Assembly: GCA_965237995.1 (NCBI GenBank)
Contig: CBDEGO010000005.1
Span: forward strand, 124,001-188,000
Direction of reading: 5' to 3'
DNA from: JAAELZ01 sp965237995
Lineage (GTDB): Bacteria; Pseudomonadota; Gammaproteobacteria; Arenicellales; Poriferihabitantaceae
DNA length: 64,000 nt
Below the pieces are notes generated by a model, which saw nothing but the letters and a program-made list of their open reading frames with translations, was not told the DNA's origin and did no database searches. Positions 44,843-54,542 of the stretch are shown piece by piece; positions within the stretch are counted from its first letter, which is position 1, and the number at the start of each line of letters is the position of its first letter. A program made the translations under genes and the position numbers.

Positions 44843-45610
44843 TCATCCGTTAATTTGCGCTAAGTTTAGGTAATCCTCAATACTCAATTTTTCTGGTCTA
44901 TCCGCTGGGTTGATGCCCACTGATTCTATTTGTTCCGCACTCAGGTACTCTTTGATCGCGTTACGCAGGGTCTTTCTACGTTGGCCAAATGCAGCGCCCA
45001 CTATCCGAGCCAAGCGGCCTTGTATTTCTGGTGCGATAACGCGTTGAGTGGGTGTAAGCCGTACCACGCTGGAAGTCACTTTAGGTTGCGGGAAAAAAGC
45101 GCCCGGCGGCACGTTGAACAAACGCTCACTATTCAAGTGTAAGCCCGCCATTACACTGAGGCGGCCATAAGTTTTGTCACCAGGTGGGGCAACAATTCTA
45201 TCGACTACTTCCTTTTGCAGCATAAACACCATTTCACTAATGTGTTGCAAAGAAGCAAGCAAGTGGAAAATAAGCGGTGTTGAGATGTTATAGGGCAAGT
45301 TGCCGATAATCGCTAATTTTTGCTGCCCCGCCAGTTGCGAAAAGTCCACCTTTAACGCATCACGCTCGATAATACTTAAACCTTGCTCAGCGTATTGCAT
45401 TTGTAGACTTGCCGACAAATCTCTATCCATTTCAATGGCCGTTAACTTGCCGTATTCTCTTAACAAATGAGCGGTAATCGCGCCTTGACCAGGCCCAATC
45501 TCAACGAGATGGTCACCTTTTCGTGGTTGAATACTTGACGCAATACGTTGCTGATAAGCCACATCTTGCAAAAAGTTCTGACCAAAACGCTTGCGCGGCT
45601 TATGCTTCAT
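44843..45610 (-). CDS. rsmA: 16S rRNA dimethyladenosine transferase RsmA (KsgA)
   Basis: 255 residues starting MKHKPRKRFGQNFLQD, with SAM motif HLVEIGPGQGAITAHLL and catalytic NLPYNIS. Dimethylates two adenosines in 16S rRNA helix 45. Follows pdxA on the same strand (12 bp gap), the common pdxA-rsmA order. Confidence 0.96.
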   Translation of the reverse strand: MKHKPRKRFGQNFLQDVAYQQRIASSIQPRKGDHLVEIGPGQGAITAHLLREYGKLTAIEMDRDLSASLQMQYAEQGLSIIERDALKVDFSQLAGQQKLAIIGNLPYNISTPLIFHLLASLQHISEMVFMLQKEVVDRIVAPPGDKTYGRLSVMAGLHLNSERLFNVPPGAFFPQPKVTSSVVRLTPTQRVIAPEIQGRLARIVGAAFGQRRKTLRNAIKEYLSAEQIESVGINPADRPEKLSIEDYLNLAQING

Positions 45611-45622
45611 GCAACTCTTGCT

Positions 45623-46630
45623 TCACCTAAACCCCTGCTTAGTCGCCGTACTCGCCTTGGCCATTTCGATGGCCTTTTCTATGGCACAGATTAAACTGCT
45701 GACTTTGGCTTTTCCGGTGCCCGCAATATCTAATGCCGTACCGTGATCAACTGAAGTTCGTATGATAGGCAGGCCAAAAGTAATATTGACGATCTCGCCA
45801 AAACCCATCGACTTAATCACGGGCAAACCTTGGTCGTGATACATAGCCAGTACCGCGTCTGCATTCGCTAGTTTTTCAGGTGTGAAGGCGGTATCCGCAG
45901 GTAATGGACCCATTAAGTTCATCCCACCTGATCGTAAGGTATCGAGAGTCGGCTCAATAATCTCAATTTCCTCCATGCCTAAATGCCCACCTTCCCCTGC
46001 GTGCGGATTCAGACCACAAACTAATATTCGAGGTTTAGCAATGCCAAATTTTTGTTGTAAGTCCGCATTCAATACATGCAATACGGACGTGATACGCGCT
46101 GGCGTAATAGCGTTACTTACTTTCGACAATGGTAAATGGGTGGTAAGCAATGCAACGCGCAGGTGCTTGTTGGTTAACACCATCACTGGCTGAGGCGCCT
46201 TGGTCACTTCAGCAATCAATTCTGTATGCCCCGAAAAAGCGATGCCCGCATCATTAATAACTCCTTTGTGCACTGGCCCTGTCACCATGGCATCGTAACC
46301 GCGCTCAAGACAAAGCTCTGCAGCCGACACGATTGAACGATAAACGTATTCACCATTGCCGGTATTTAATTCACCGCACTTAACAGGCACCGCTAGGGAA
46401 GAAGATTTGCGTACACAAAGTGACCCTTTGGTATGTATTTGGGATTCATCGTCATGTAGCAGTACTTCACGCCCGAGAAGTTCGGCTCGGCTTTGAATCA
46501 AAGCCGGGTCAGCCAGCAAGCTTAGGTGACAAGGTAGATCGTAATCAGCTAACATGATTGCGAGGTCAGGGCCAATACCTGCTGGCTCGCCCGGGGTGAG
46601 CACCAATCTTGGCACTAAGGAACTAGTCAT
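45623..46630 (-). CDS. pdxA: 4-hydroxythreonine-4-phosphate dehydrogenase
   Basis: 335 residues. Family motifs TPGEPAGIGPD at the N-terminus, SGHTELIAE, the metal-binding HAGEGGHLG and AMYHDQGLPVIK. Oxidises 4-phosphohydroxy-threonine in pyridoxal phosphate synthesis. Upstream of rsmA. Confidence 0.96.
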   Translation of the reverse strand: MTSSLVPRLVLTPGEPAGIGPDLAIMLADYDLPCHLSLLADPALIQSRAELLGREVLLHDDESQIHTKGSLCVRKSSSLAVPVKCGELNTGNGEYVYRSIVSAAELCLERGYDAMVTGPVHKGVINDAGIAFSGHTELIAEVTKAPQPVMVLTNKHLRVALLTTHLPLSKVSNAITPARITSVLHVLNADLQQKFGIAKPRILVCGLNPHAGEGGHLGMEEIEIIEPTLDTLRSGGMNLMGPLPADTAFTPEKLANADAVLAMYHDQGLPVIKSMGFGEIVNITFGLPIIRTSVDHGTALDIAGTGKAKVSSLICAIEKAIEMAKASTATKQGFR

Positions 46631-46663
46631 TAGTTAAACAACACGCACTGCAATGATTTGAAA

Positions 46664-47020
46664 CTAGCCCAAACCTGGTTCTTCAGGTTCATGCAAATAA
46701 TCTTCAAATGTGGGTTGCCAGCGATATTTATTGAAGTCAATTCGCCCAGAATCAGAAAATAACACGCCTTCCGCCAATAATGCTTCTCGCTGCCGTGGGT
46801 CTGGCGCACCATCAGCGCGCGCACTGAGTTTTCCCTGAGAGTTGATTACTCGATGCCATGGAACACTTGACCCATCTGGCACCGCTGCCATCGCATACCC
46901 TGCTTGCCTAGCGGTGCACTTTCCGGACATTTGGGCAATTTGTCCGTAGGTGGCAACCTTACCAGCTGGTATACGCTCGACCACCGACTGCACGCGTTTG
47001 TATAAAGAATCAGTCGACAT
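46664..47020 (-). CDS. alkyltransferase-like protein (MGMT family, ATL)
   Basis: 118 residues with the MGMT DNA-binding fold: IPAGKVATYGQIAQMSG and RQAGYAMAAVP. The catalytic PCHRV motif is PWHRV (Trp55), the hallmark of ATL proteins, which bind O6-alkylguanine without transferring the alkyl group and flag it for nucleotide excision repair. The C-terminal 25 residues are acidic. Not an active methyltransferase. Confidence 0.92.
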   Translation of the reverse strand: MSTDSLYKRVQSVVERIPAGKVATYGQIAQMSGKCTARQAGYAMAAVPDGSSVPWHRVINSQGKLSARADGAPDPRQREALLAEGVLFSDSGRIDFNKYRWQPTFEDYLHEPEEPGLG

Positions 47021-47055
47021 TTAAAACTGACCACGTCATCAATCTAATCATACTG

Positions 47056-47655
47056 CTAGGCACCACATGGTTCTAAATCTTTAGGTAATTTAATCTCGCG
47101 CTGCAACTCTGTAGAAACGCCATCATAAATAAGTTCTATTGACTGCCCTGACTCACTATTATTCTTTAATAAGGCTGATAGATACGGCTGCTTACCCTCT
47201 ATATGCCAGTGATAAGTTTTGTCCCAGAACAAATTGCACCCGTAAACTTCACTCATATACTTATCACTTTGCGTTTCAAGAAAAGATTGCGTTGGCACGT
47301 TAGTAATTGCAATTGTATTTTGTACATTAAGCACCTCAGCTTTCACTCCTTCAACCGCTTTAGCCAATTTACCTTGGACAGTAATTAAGTGACCCGCTAA
47401 CGATTTATTTACTTTTCCTGTTAATGTAACTGTTCTGTTTCGTAAATCTTCCGATAACAAACTAAAGCGCGGACCACAGCCAGAAGAAACCAAACAGTCC
47501 TCATCATTGAGGACCATTAGCACCCCTACGCGCTCCACCAGTTCAGATGAGCTGCTACCAGCAGATTGAGAAGAGATAACGTCTTTAACAGAATCAACCG
47601 TATGACACCCGCTTAAGAGTAGTGACACCAGGGTAAACCATGTGAGCTTTTTCAT
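47056..47655 (-). CDS. putative lipoprotein of unknown function
   Basis: 199 residues with a lipobox (LLLSGC, Cys17) after a hydrophobic signal. Four further Cys (CLVSSGC, VYGCN, EPC) may form disulfides. The middle part (LSEDLRNRTVTLTGKVNKS) resembles an oligonucleotide-binding-like beta segment. No family recognised. Minus strand, following the ATL gene at a 36-bp gap but in the same direction. Confidence 0.6.
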   Translation of the reverse strand: MKKLTWFTLVSLLLSGCHTVDSVKDVISSQSAGSSSSELVERVGVLMVLNDEDCLVSSGCGPRFSLLSEDLRNRTVTLTGKVNKSLAGHLITVQGKLAKAVEGVKAEVLNVQNTIAITNVPTQSFLETQSDKYMSEVYGCNLFWDKTYHWHIEGKQPYLSALLKNNSESGQSIELIYDGVSTELQREIKLPKDLEPCGA

Positions 47656-47769
47656 CAGTAAATACTAGAATTCTAGTTTTAGTTTTGATCGCAAAATTAT
47701 CGCAGATAATGATGTACTTTGTCTGCTATTCTCGCGCGCTCATCCTGAACCCTAGCGCAATCTAATCGC

Positions 47770-49131
47770 TTGAAAACTTCAATCCTAACGGAAGCCAAAG
47801 GAATTTTAGCTTTGGCCACGCCGATCATTTTAGCTTCGTTGGTGCAAGTGCTCATGCACTTAACCGATATGCTGATGCTTGGGCGTTATGACTCCGTTCA
47901 ATTTGCGGCGGCGGGCCTTGCTGGGGCGATGTGGTATACCGCGCTGTTAATTATCATCGGTTCACTACAAGGGGTCGCGGCCATTATCGCCAACCAAATT
48001 GGTGAGGGCCGTGAAGATAAAGTAGCTAACACGTTTCAACAAGGGGTTTGGCTGGCCATTGGCGTCGCCTTACTGACGACCTTGGTCATTCCATTATGCG
48101 GACGACTATTGTTAATCAGCGATGTTCAAGCACAGATCACCTATCACGCATTGCAATATTTAGACATTATGGCGCTAACATTGCCGGCGGCGAGTGCGTA
48201 TATGGTTATGCGCTACTTCAGCGAAGGCATCGAGTTTGTATATCCGATGATGGTGATTCAAATCGTCATTTTGCCGCTTAATTTTATCGGTAACTACGCG
48301 CTTATCTACGGTAACTGGGGCTTTCCGGAATTGGGTTTGCGCGGAGCTGGTTGGTCAACGGTAATCGGCTTTTACCTCAGTGCAATCGCTCTATTTCTAG
48401 TGGTACGCTACTCCAAACGCGCCTTACGCTATAAGCCCTTTGCAGCGTTCTCTAAACCCAAGTGGGCGCCCATCAAAATGCAACTAGCATTAGGTGCTCC
48501 CATTGCGGCTTCATTATTTTTAGAACATAGTCTATTTTTAGCCTCATTCGTCATGATGGGGTATATCGGCACCATTGAGGCCGCCGCCCATAATATCGCA
48601 ATGAGTTACACTGAGCTTACTTTCATGGTGCCGATGGGCATTGCTAGCGCGCTGACCGTTAAAGTCGGCAATGCCAGAGGTAGAAAAGAATTAGGCCTAG
48701 CCAAGTTAAGAGGCTGGACAGGCATTGGATTAGCGGCCGTGTTTATGTTGTTCTCAGCGCTTGTCATTTTGCTGTTTCGCAATCAAATCGTCACGCTTTA
48801 CACGCCGGACAACGACATCATTCTATTAGCGGCAGGTTTTTTAATTCTGGCTGCTATTTTTCAGGTATCAGACGGAACACAAGTCGCCGCCGCTGGCGCA
48901 CTACGAGGCATGGAAGACACCCGTATTACTATGTACGTGTGCCTAATCGCTTATTGGCTGATTGGCTTGCCAGTATCGGCACTACTCGGCTTTACCTTTG
49001 GATATGAAGGAGAGGGTATTTGGTCGGGGTTAATCGTCGGGCTAACCGTCGCATCGCTATTGATGATATGGCGATTCAAATGGATAGTTTGGTTTGAGTC
49101 TAAACAAGCCGATTTCAACTTAAACAAGTAG
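47770..49131 (+). CDS. MATE-family efflux transporter
   Basis: 453 residues with twelve predicted helices in two homologous halves. Opening ALATPIILASLVQVLMHLTDMLMLGRYDS and VGNARGRKELGLAKLRGW in the second half fit the NorM-type MATE family, which exports cationic drugs or metabolites in exchange for Na+ or H+. Start is TTG 47770; no ATG nearby. Confidence 0.92.
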   Translation: MKTSILTEAKGILALATPIILASLVQVLMHLTDMLMLGRYDSVQFAAAGLAGAMWYTALLIIIGSLQGVAAIIANQIGEGREDKVANTFQQGVWLAIGVALLTTLVIPLCGRLLLISDVQAQITYHALQYLDIMALTLPAASAYMVMRYFSEGIEFVYPMMVIQIVILPLNFIGNYALIYGNWGFPELGLRGAGWSTVIGFYLSAIALFLVVRYSKRALRYKPFAAFSKPKWAPIKMQLALGAPIAASLFLEHSLFLASFVMMGYIGTIEAAAHNIAMSYTELTFMVPMGIASALTVKVGNARGRKELGLAKLRGWTGIGLAAVFMLFSALVILLFRNQIVTLYTPDNDIILLAAGFLILAAIFQVSDGTQVAAAGALRGMEDTRITMYVCLIAYWLIGLPVSALLGFTFGYEGEGIWSGLIVGLTVASLLMIWRFKWIVWFESKQADFNLNK

Positions 49132-49167
49132 GCGGCTTGGCGGCAACACCTTTACTTCTAGTTATTC

Positions 49168-49189
49168 GCTCCTGTAAATCAACGGGAGC
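49168..49189. terminator. weak hairpin between MATE gene and hslU
   Basis: GCTCCTG-TAAATCAA-CGGGAGC stem between the convergent MATE and hslU genes; no strong T tract. May act for either gene. Confidence 0.45.
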
Positions 49190-49200
49190 AGAAGCAGAAG

Positions 49201-50526
49201 TTATAGAATATAACGCGACAAATCTTGGTCTTGCACCAATTCCAATAAATGGTCATTCACATAAGTTGCGTCAACGGTCACACTCTCACCTGAACGGTCA
49301 GAAGCTTCGTAGGAAATTGTCTCAAGCAGGCGTTCCATCACCGTATGCAAACGCCGTGCACCGATATTTTCAGTGCTGTCGTTCACCTGCCAAGCCACCT
49401 CTGCGATTCGCTTTACGCCATCATCGCTAAAGTCTAACTCAACGCCTTCCGTTTGCATCAACGCGGCATATTGCTCAGTTAAACTGGCATCGGGCTCGGT
49501 TAGAATGCGGATAAAATCTTCTACTTCTAATGCGCGCAACTCAACCCGAATTGGCAGCCTACCTTGCAACTCCGGAATGAGGTCAGAAGGTTTAGCCAAC
49601 TGAAATGCACCCGAGGCAATAAATAATATATGATCCGTCTTAACACTGCCGTGTTTGGTTGAAATTGTTGAACCTTCAACGATCGGCAACAAGTCACGTT
49701 GCACCCCTTCGCGCGAGACCTGCCCACCACTTTGGCTTTGCCCTTCTCGCCCAACTATTTTATCAATTTCATCAAGAAACACGATGCCGTGCTGCTCAAC
49801 GCGGTCAATGGCTTCTGCCTTAATATCATCTTGGTTAACTAGCTTACCGGCCTCTTCTTCGGTCAGGGCTTTAAGCGCATCTTTCACCAACATCTTGCGT
49901 GGCTTCTTTTTATCTTTACCAAAACTCTGGAACATTTCTTGCAGCTGATTCGACATTTCTTCCATGCCGGGAGCGCCCATAATCTCGACTTGGGGCGCAG
50001 CTAGCTGCACGTCAACTTCAATTTCTTTTTCGTCTAAATCGCCTTCGCGTAGCTTCTTGCGAAACAGCTGCCTAGCCGCACTGTTTTTATCATCGCTGTC
50101 CGCATCCCTTGCCGGGGGGACGAATACATCTAATACGCGCTCTTCAGCTGCGTCTTCCGCTCGCGCATTGAACTTAGCCATCGCTTGTTCACGCGTTTGT
50201 TTAATCGCCATTTCAACCAAATCACGAATGATTGAGTCTACCTCACGGCCCACATACCCCACTTCGGTGAATTTAGTCGCTTCCACTTTGATAAATGGAG
50301 CATTGGCTAACTTCGCTAAGCGGCGCGCAATTTCTGTTTTACCGACGCCGGTCGGCCCGATCATTAAAATATTTTTCGGAGTGATTTCGCCGCGCAACTG
50401 CTCGTCAACCTGGCTACGACGCCAGCGATTACGTAACGCAATCGCGACCGCACGCTTGGCATCGCTTTGCGCAACGATATAGTTATCTAACTCGTTTACT
50501 ATTTCACGTGGGGTCATCTCACTCAT
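49201..50526 (-). CDS. hslU: HslU ATPase of the HslUV protease
   Basis: 441 residues. Walker A GPTGVGKTE (57-65), pore loop TEVGYVGREVD, Walker B VFLDEIDKI and the second-region GARRLHTVMERLLE of AAA+ HslU. It unfolds substrates for HslV. Follows hslV by 12 bp on the same strand. Confidence 0.97.
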   Translation of the reverse strand: MSEMTPREIVNELDNYIVAQSDAKRAVAIALRNRWRRSQVDEQLRGEITPKNILMIGPTGVGKTEIARRLAKLANAPFIKVEATKFTEVGYVGREVDSIIRDLVEMAIKQTREQAMAKFNARAEDAAEERVLDVFVPPARDADSDDKNSAARQLFRKKLREGDLDEKEIEVDVQLAAPQVEIMGAPGMEEMSNQLQEMFQSFGKDKKKPRKMLVKDALKALTEEEAGKLVNQDDIKAEAIDRVEQHGIVFLDEIDKIVGREGQSQSGGQVSREGVQRDLLPIVEGSTISTKHGSVKTDHILFIASGAFQLAKPSDLIPELQGRLPIRVELRALEVEDFIRILTEPDASLTEQYAALMQTEGVELDFSDDGVKRIAEVAWQVNDSTENIGARRLHTVMERLLETISYEASDRSGESVTVDATYVNDHLLELVQDQDLSRYIL

Positions 50527-50538
50527 ACGGTGTACCTC

Positions 50539-51078
50539 TTAAACCTCTAGCTCTTCGATGGTTAAATTGTGGTTAGTGTAGACGCAAATATCTCCTGCAA
50601 TTTTCAAGCTTTTTTCTACGATATCACGAGCGCTCATGTCAGTATTTTCGGTTAGCGCCAGTGCAGCAGACTTAGCAAAAGAGCCGCCAGAACCAATTGC
50701 CATTACGTCATTTTCAGGCTCAATCACATCACCATTGCCTGATAAAACAAGTGAAGCGGACTCATCAGCAACCATCAACAACGCTTCTAGTTGGCGCATA
50801 CTGCGCTCAGTGCGCCAATCTTTTGCAAGTTCAACGGCTGCGCGAACCAAATGCCCTTGATGCCGTTCTAACTTGCCTTCAAAACGTTCAAACAAAGTAA
50901 ATGCATCGGCGGTGCTCCCTGCAAAACCCGCGATCACTTTATCGTGATATAGACGGCGTACTTTCCGTGCGTTGCCCTTCATGACCGTGTCACCCATAGA
51001 AACCTGACCGTCGCCACCTATCACGACTTTGTTGCCGCGTCTGACAGATAATATAGTGGTGCCCTTAAATTGCGCCAT
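50539..51078 (-). CDS. hslV: HslV peptidase subunit with N-terminal propeptide
   Basis: About 179 residues. The catalytic threonine follows a short leader: MAQFKG-TTILSVRR. In E. coli the Thr follows the initiator Met directly; here a propeptide of about six residues (eight from ATG 51084) must be removed. Contains GGDGQVSMG and AIGSGGSFAKSAALAL typical of HslV. Start 51078 or 51084 cannot be separated. Confidence 0.95.
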   Translation of the reverse strand: MAQFKGTTILSVRRGNKVVIGGDGQVSMGDTVMKGNARKVRRLYHDKVIAGFAGSTADAFTLFERFEGKLERHQGHLVRAAVELAKDWRTERSMRQLEALLMVADESASLVLSGNGDVIEPENDVMAIGSGGSFAKSAALALTENTDMSARDIVEKSLKIAGDICVYTNHNLTIEELEV

Positions 51079-51187
51079 AGCCATTAAAACGATTACCTAA
51101 ATTGGGGAAAATAAATACGCCGAAACGTAAACGTTACCACAAGATAAGGACTAAGCCAGATTAATCAAGCCCAGCCTCATCTGCTAA

Positions 51188-51697
51188 CTAATCAACTAAC
51201 TTAAGTGAGGGCTTACTCGACCCCTTCTTCTTTTTTGGGGGTTTTGACTTGGTTACAGATTGCAGCGTGCGTGCGCCCTCTGTCTTCTTCGGCGCTGTGT
51301 TTAGTTTGGCTTTGCTCTTTTTTAGTACACTAGCGTTCTGCGTTTCAGAGCTAGTCGGGTTAAACGATACCGACTGAAGTGAGGTTGCGTCTGTTTCTGG
51401 GAACAAACAACCTTGGCCATTTTCCTTGGCGTATATCGCGCGCACTGCTTCGATAGGAATATTAATGTCTTGAGCACTACCATTAAATCGAGCGCTAAAT
51501 AAAACCCACTCGTTACCCATCTCTAAGTGATGAACCGCGCTGTGATCGAGGTTCATCACAATGGTGCCATCGGTCACTAAACTCATAGGAACCACGACAC
51601 CCTCAACGGTTGCATCAACCAACATATAAGGTGTGAAACCCTGATCAGAGCACCATTCATGAATGGCGCGGACCATGTAGGGCGTAGTGCTTGTCAT
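51188..51697 (-). CDS. sspB: ClpXP adaptor SspB
   Basis: 169 residues. SspB substrate-binding domain (YMLVDATVEGVVVPMSLVTDGTIVMNLDHSAVHHLEM, about 20-55) and a lysine-rich C-terminal tail (KSKPPKKKKGSSKPSLKLVD) of which the last residues form the ClpX-binding motif. Delivers ssrA-tagged proteins to ClpXP. Follows sspA by 7 bp. Confidence 0.95.
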   Translation of the reverse strand: MTSTTPYMVRAIHEWCSDQGFTPYMLVDATVEGVVVPMSLVTDGTIVMNLDHSAVHHLEMGNEWVLFSARFNGSAQDINIPIEAVRAIYAKENGQGCLFPETDATSLQSVSFNPTSSETQNASVLKKSKAKLNTAPKKTEGARTLQSVTKSKPPKKKKGSSKPSLKLVD

Positions 51698-51704
51698 ATC
51701 AACC

Positions 51705-52337
51705 TTAGAACTCTTCGTTAAGCTCCATTTCTTGCTGACTTAAGCTCATTTGAAACTGCTCTCGTGCAAATAGGCGACTAGCGTAATCTTTAATGGGTTG
51801 CGCTTTTTCTGGCAGCTCAATCCCTAGAGATTTAAGCCGCCATAAAAGTGGGGCAATGATTACGTCCACCAAAGTATAGTCTTCGCCAGTAAAGTACGGC
51901 TGATGGTTAAATAGCGGCGACAAAGAAGTTAAGCCATCGCGAATACTTTGACGTTGCTCTTTAGTGAGCTCTTTACCATCTTCTGATGCCGCGTCAACAT
52001 GATCAATCCAATCACGCTTCATTCTTGCAATAGTTAGACGCGCTTTACCGCGCCCAATTGGGTCAGCCGGTAAAAGAGGCGGGTGCGGGAAACGTTCGTC
52101 CAAATACTCTACCACTGGGTAAAATTCGTACAACACCATTTCACGGTCAATTAACACCGGTGTTTCTGCGTACGGGTTTAACTCCGCCACAACTTGCTCA
52201 CGTTCAGCAGAATTGACATAGCGCATATCGCAATCTACGTCTTTATCGCGTAATAATATTCTCAGGCAATGTGATGAAATGCTATTCACGTCGGAATGCA
52301 ATGTCATCGCTGATTTTTTTGCGACATCAATACTCAT
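51705..52337 (-). CDS. sspA: stringent starvation protein A
   Basis: 210 residues with a glutathione S-transferase-like fold: AETPVLIDREMVLYEFYPVVEYLDERFPHPPLLPADP. It lacks the GST catalytic residue and in enterobacteria binds RNA polymerase in starvation responses. Located between petC and sspB, the common gammaproteobacterial order. Confidence 0.94.
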   Translation of the reverse strand: MSIDVAKKSAMTLHSDVNSISSHCLRILLRDKDVDCDMRYVNSAEREQVVAELNPYAETPVLIDREMVLYEFYPVVEYLDERFPHPPLLPADPIGRGKARLTIARMKRDWIDHVDAASEDGKELTKEQRQSIRDGLTSLSPLFNHQPYFTGEDYTLVDVIIAPLLWRLKSLGIELPEKAQPIKDYASRLFAREQFQMSLSQQEMELNEEF

Positions 52338-52410
52338 AATTATAGACCTTTATAAAACGTAAGTGGGCGGGTGCCCAAAAGCTAGACAGCTAGCTAAATT
52401 TACACCGCGA

Positions 52411-53115
52411 TTAATGAACGTCGCGCCAGTATTCTTTCTTTAACGCATAGGCTAATACGAAAAATAACGCCAAGAAAATCAAGGTGTAAGTTCCGTATTT
52501 TTTGCGCACTAACTTTGCCGGTTCGCCCACATAACTTAAAAAATTAGTTATATCGTGTGCGGCCTGTGCGTATTCTTTATTGTCCATAGAGCCGGCAGAA
52601 GCTAGCTCTAGTTTGTGATCTTCGTTCATCACCTGTACGCCCTGCAACCCAGACAACACGTGCGGCATGGCAACGTTCGGAAAATACTGATTGTTCCAGC
52701 CGCTGGGTGTACTGCTATCTTGGTAGAAACCAATTAGATAACTATATATCCAGTCGTCACCACGCAAACGCGAGGTTAAGCTTAAGTCAGGCGGCGCAAC
52801 ACCAAACCATTCAGCTGCTTTATCAGCTGGCATGGTGTTCGTCATCGGGTTGCCAATTTTATCGGTGCCGATCAGCAAATGCTGCTTCGCCAATTTTTCA
52901 GGAATCCCTATATCTTTAGCCAAACGACTGACCCGCATGTACTTCGCTTCATGACAACCTTGGCAATAGTTAACAAATAACTTAGCACCACGCTGTAAAG
53001 AAGCCTTGTCGGTTAAGTCAACATTAGCCCAATGTAAAGGAATACTCGACCCACCTGCTGCGCTAGCCAATGCAGGTAGCGCAAGTAGAACTAAACCTAC
53101 GAAAGCTTTTTTCAT
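52411..53115 (-). CDS. petC: cytochrome c1 (bc1 complex)
   Basis: 234 residues. Signal peptide (about 1-19), heme c motif CQGCH (51-55), axial Met region MPADKAAEWFGVAPPDLSL, and a C-terminal membrane anchor (LIFLALFFVLAYALKKEYW). Third gene of petABC; starts inside the cytochrome b stop (4-base overlap). Confidence 0.96.
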   Translation of the reverse strand: MKKAFVGLVLLALPALASAAGGSSIPLHWANVDLTDKASLQRGAKLFVNYCQGCHEAKYMRVSRLAKDIGIPEKLAKQHLLIGTDKIGNPMTNTMPADKAAEWFGVAPPDLSLTSRLRGDDWIYSYLIGFYQDSSTPSGWNNQYFPNVAMPHVLSGLQGVQVMNEDHKLELASAGSMDNKEYAQAAHDITNFLSYVGEPAKLVRKKYGTYTLIFLALFFVLAYALKKEYWRDVH

Positions 53116-54542
53116 CCTTCTATCCTCTCTGGAACCGCTTTAACTGGGTCCGCTTTAATGAACAAAGGCTTTACACCCAATACAAAACCAATAATCAGGG
53201 TGAGCACAGAGTATATGATAATCGAATTGGTAAGAGATTCTTCACCAGTAAAAGCCGCTAGTGTTGCGGTCCACCAATAAAACAAGGTGCCCAACACCAT
53301 AATGACCGAAATGCCAAAAAGAATCATCGTAGATAAGGAACGCTCACCTTCCGCACGGGTATATGCTGGCATCAAAAAGAAAAACAAGAAATAGATCAAC
53401 GTAAAGAACTGAGCCATCAAAGTCAAAGAACCGGTTGCTGGCTTCACACCTAAATACCCTAAGACCACAAATGCGATTACAAATACCGCCACGGCTAGCC
53501 GAGTCAAACCCCCTTTATAGCGGATTGACTTAATTGGACTGCGATCTAACCACGGTAAGGTAAACATCACGATAATTGCCGCGAACATCGCCAACACGCC
53601 CCAGACTTGTGTACCAGCAAAGCTAGGTACTGCACGCAGGATTGCATAAAAAGGCGTAAAGTACCAAACAGGTGCAATATGCTCGGGTGTCTTTAGTGGG
53701 TTGGCAGGCTCAAAGTTTGGCGCTTCTAAGAAATAACCGCCCATCTCTGGCGCAAAAAACACCACGATAAAGAATAAGAACATAAACCCAACCACGCCCA
53801 TAATATCCTTTACGGTGTAGTAAGGGTGAAAAGGAATACCATCTGCTGGGGCGTTTTCATCCCACTTGTTGCCTTTAGGGCCTTTCTTTATTTCAATGCC
53901 TTCGGGGTTGTTTGAACCCACTTTATGTAAGGCAACGATATGCACGAATACCAAACCGACCAATACAAAAGGCAATAGATAATGCAAAGCATAGAAGCGA
54001 TTGAGCGTAGCATCGCCGACCACATAGTCGCCGCGTATCCACAATGACAAGCCTTCACCGATGATTGGAATTGCATTAAACAAGTTTACGATCACTTGCG
54101 CACCCCAAAATGACATTTGGCCCCAAGGCAATAAGTAACCCATAAAGGCGGTTGCCATCATCGCAACATAAATGATCATACCAAATATCCACACAAGCTC
54201 ACGTGGGTTTTTATACGACCCGTAAATCAAGCCGCGGAACATGTGTAGGTAGATCACCACGAAGAACGCCGAGGCACCTGTAGAGTGCATATAGCGGATA
54301 AACCAGCCGCCCGGCACGTCGCGCATAATGTATTCAACCGATGCAAAGGCAAGCTCCGTATCAGGCTTGTAGTTCATCGCCAGCAAAATACCGGTGACAA
54401 TTTGCAACACCAATACCACTAGCGCTAGTGAGCCAAAAAAATACCAGAAGTTAAAGTTTTTCGGCGCGTAATACTCGCTAATGTGTTCTTTCCAGACTTT
54501 AGTCGCTGGAAAACGATCGTCGATCCAATCCATAAAAGCCAT
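53112..54542 (-). CDS. petB: cytochrome b (bc1 complex)
   Basis: 476 residues, long form with eight or more helices plus a C-terminal extension. Quinone-site and heme motifs are visible, such as GWFIRYMHSTGASAFF, GQMSFWGAQVIVNLF and PEW-like PVWYFTPFYAILR (PxWY). Part of ubiquinol-cytochrome c reductase. It overlaps petA by one base (TAATG) and petC by four. Confidence 0.97.
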   Translation of the reverse strand: MAFMDWIDDRFPATKVWKEHISEYYAPKNFNFWYFFGSLALVVLVLQIVTGILLAMNYKPDTELAFASVEYIMRDVPGGWFIRYMHSTGASAFFVVIYLHMFRGLIYGSYKNPRELVWIFGMIIYVAMMATAFMGYLLPWGQMSFWGAQVIVNLFNAIPIIGEGLSLWIRGDYVVGDATLNRFYALHYLLPFVLVGLVFVHIVALHKVGSNNPEGIEIKKGPKGNKWDENAPADGIPFHPYYTVKDIMGVVGFMFLFFIVVFFAPEMGGYFLEAPNFEPANPLKTPEHIAPVWYFTPFYAILRAVPSFAGTQVWGVLAMFAAIIVMFTLPWLDRSPIKSIRYKGGLTRLAVAVFVIAFVVLGYLGVKPATGSLTLMAQFFTLIYFLFFFLMPAYTRAEGERSLSTMILFGISVIMVLGTLFYWWTATLAAFTGEESLTNSIIIYSVLTLIIGFVLGVKPLFIKADPVKAVPERIEG

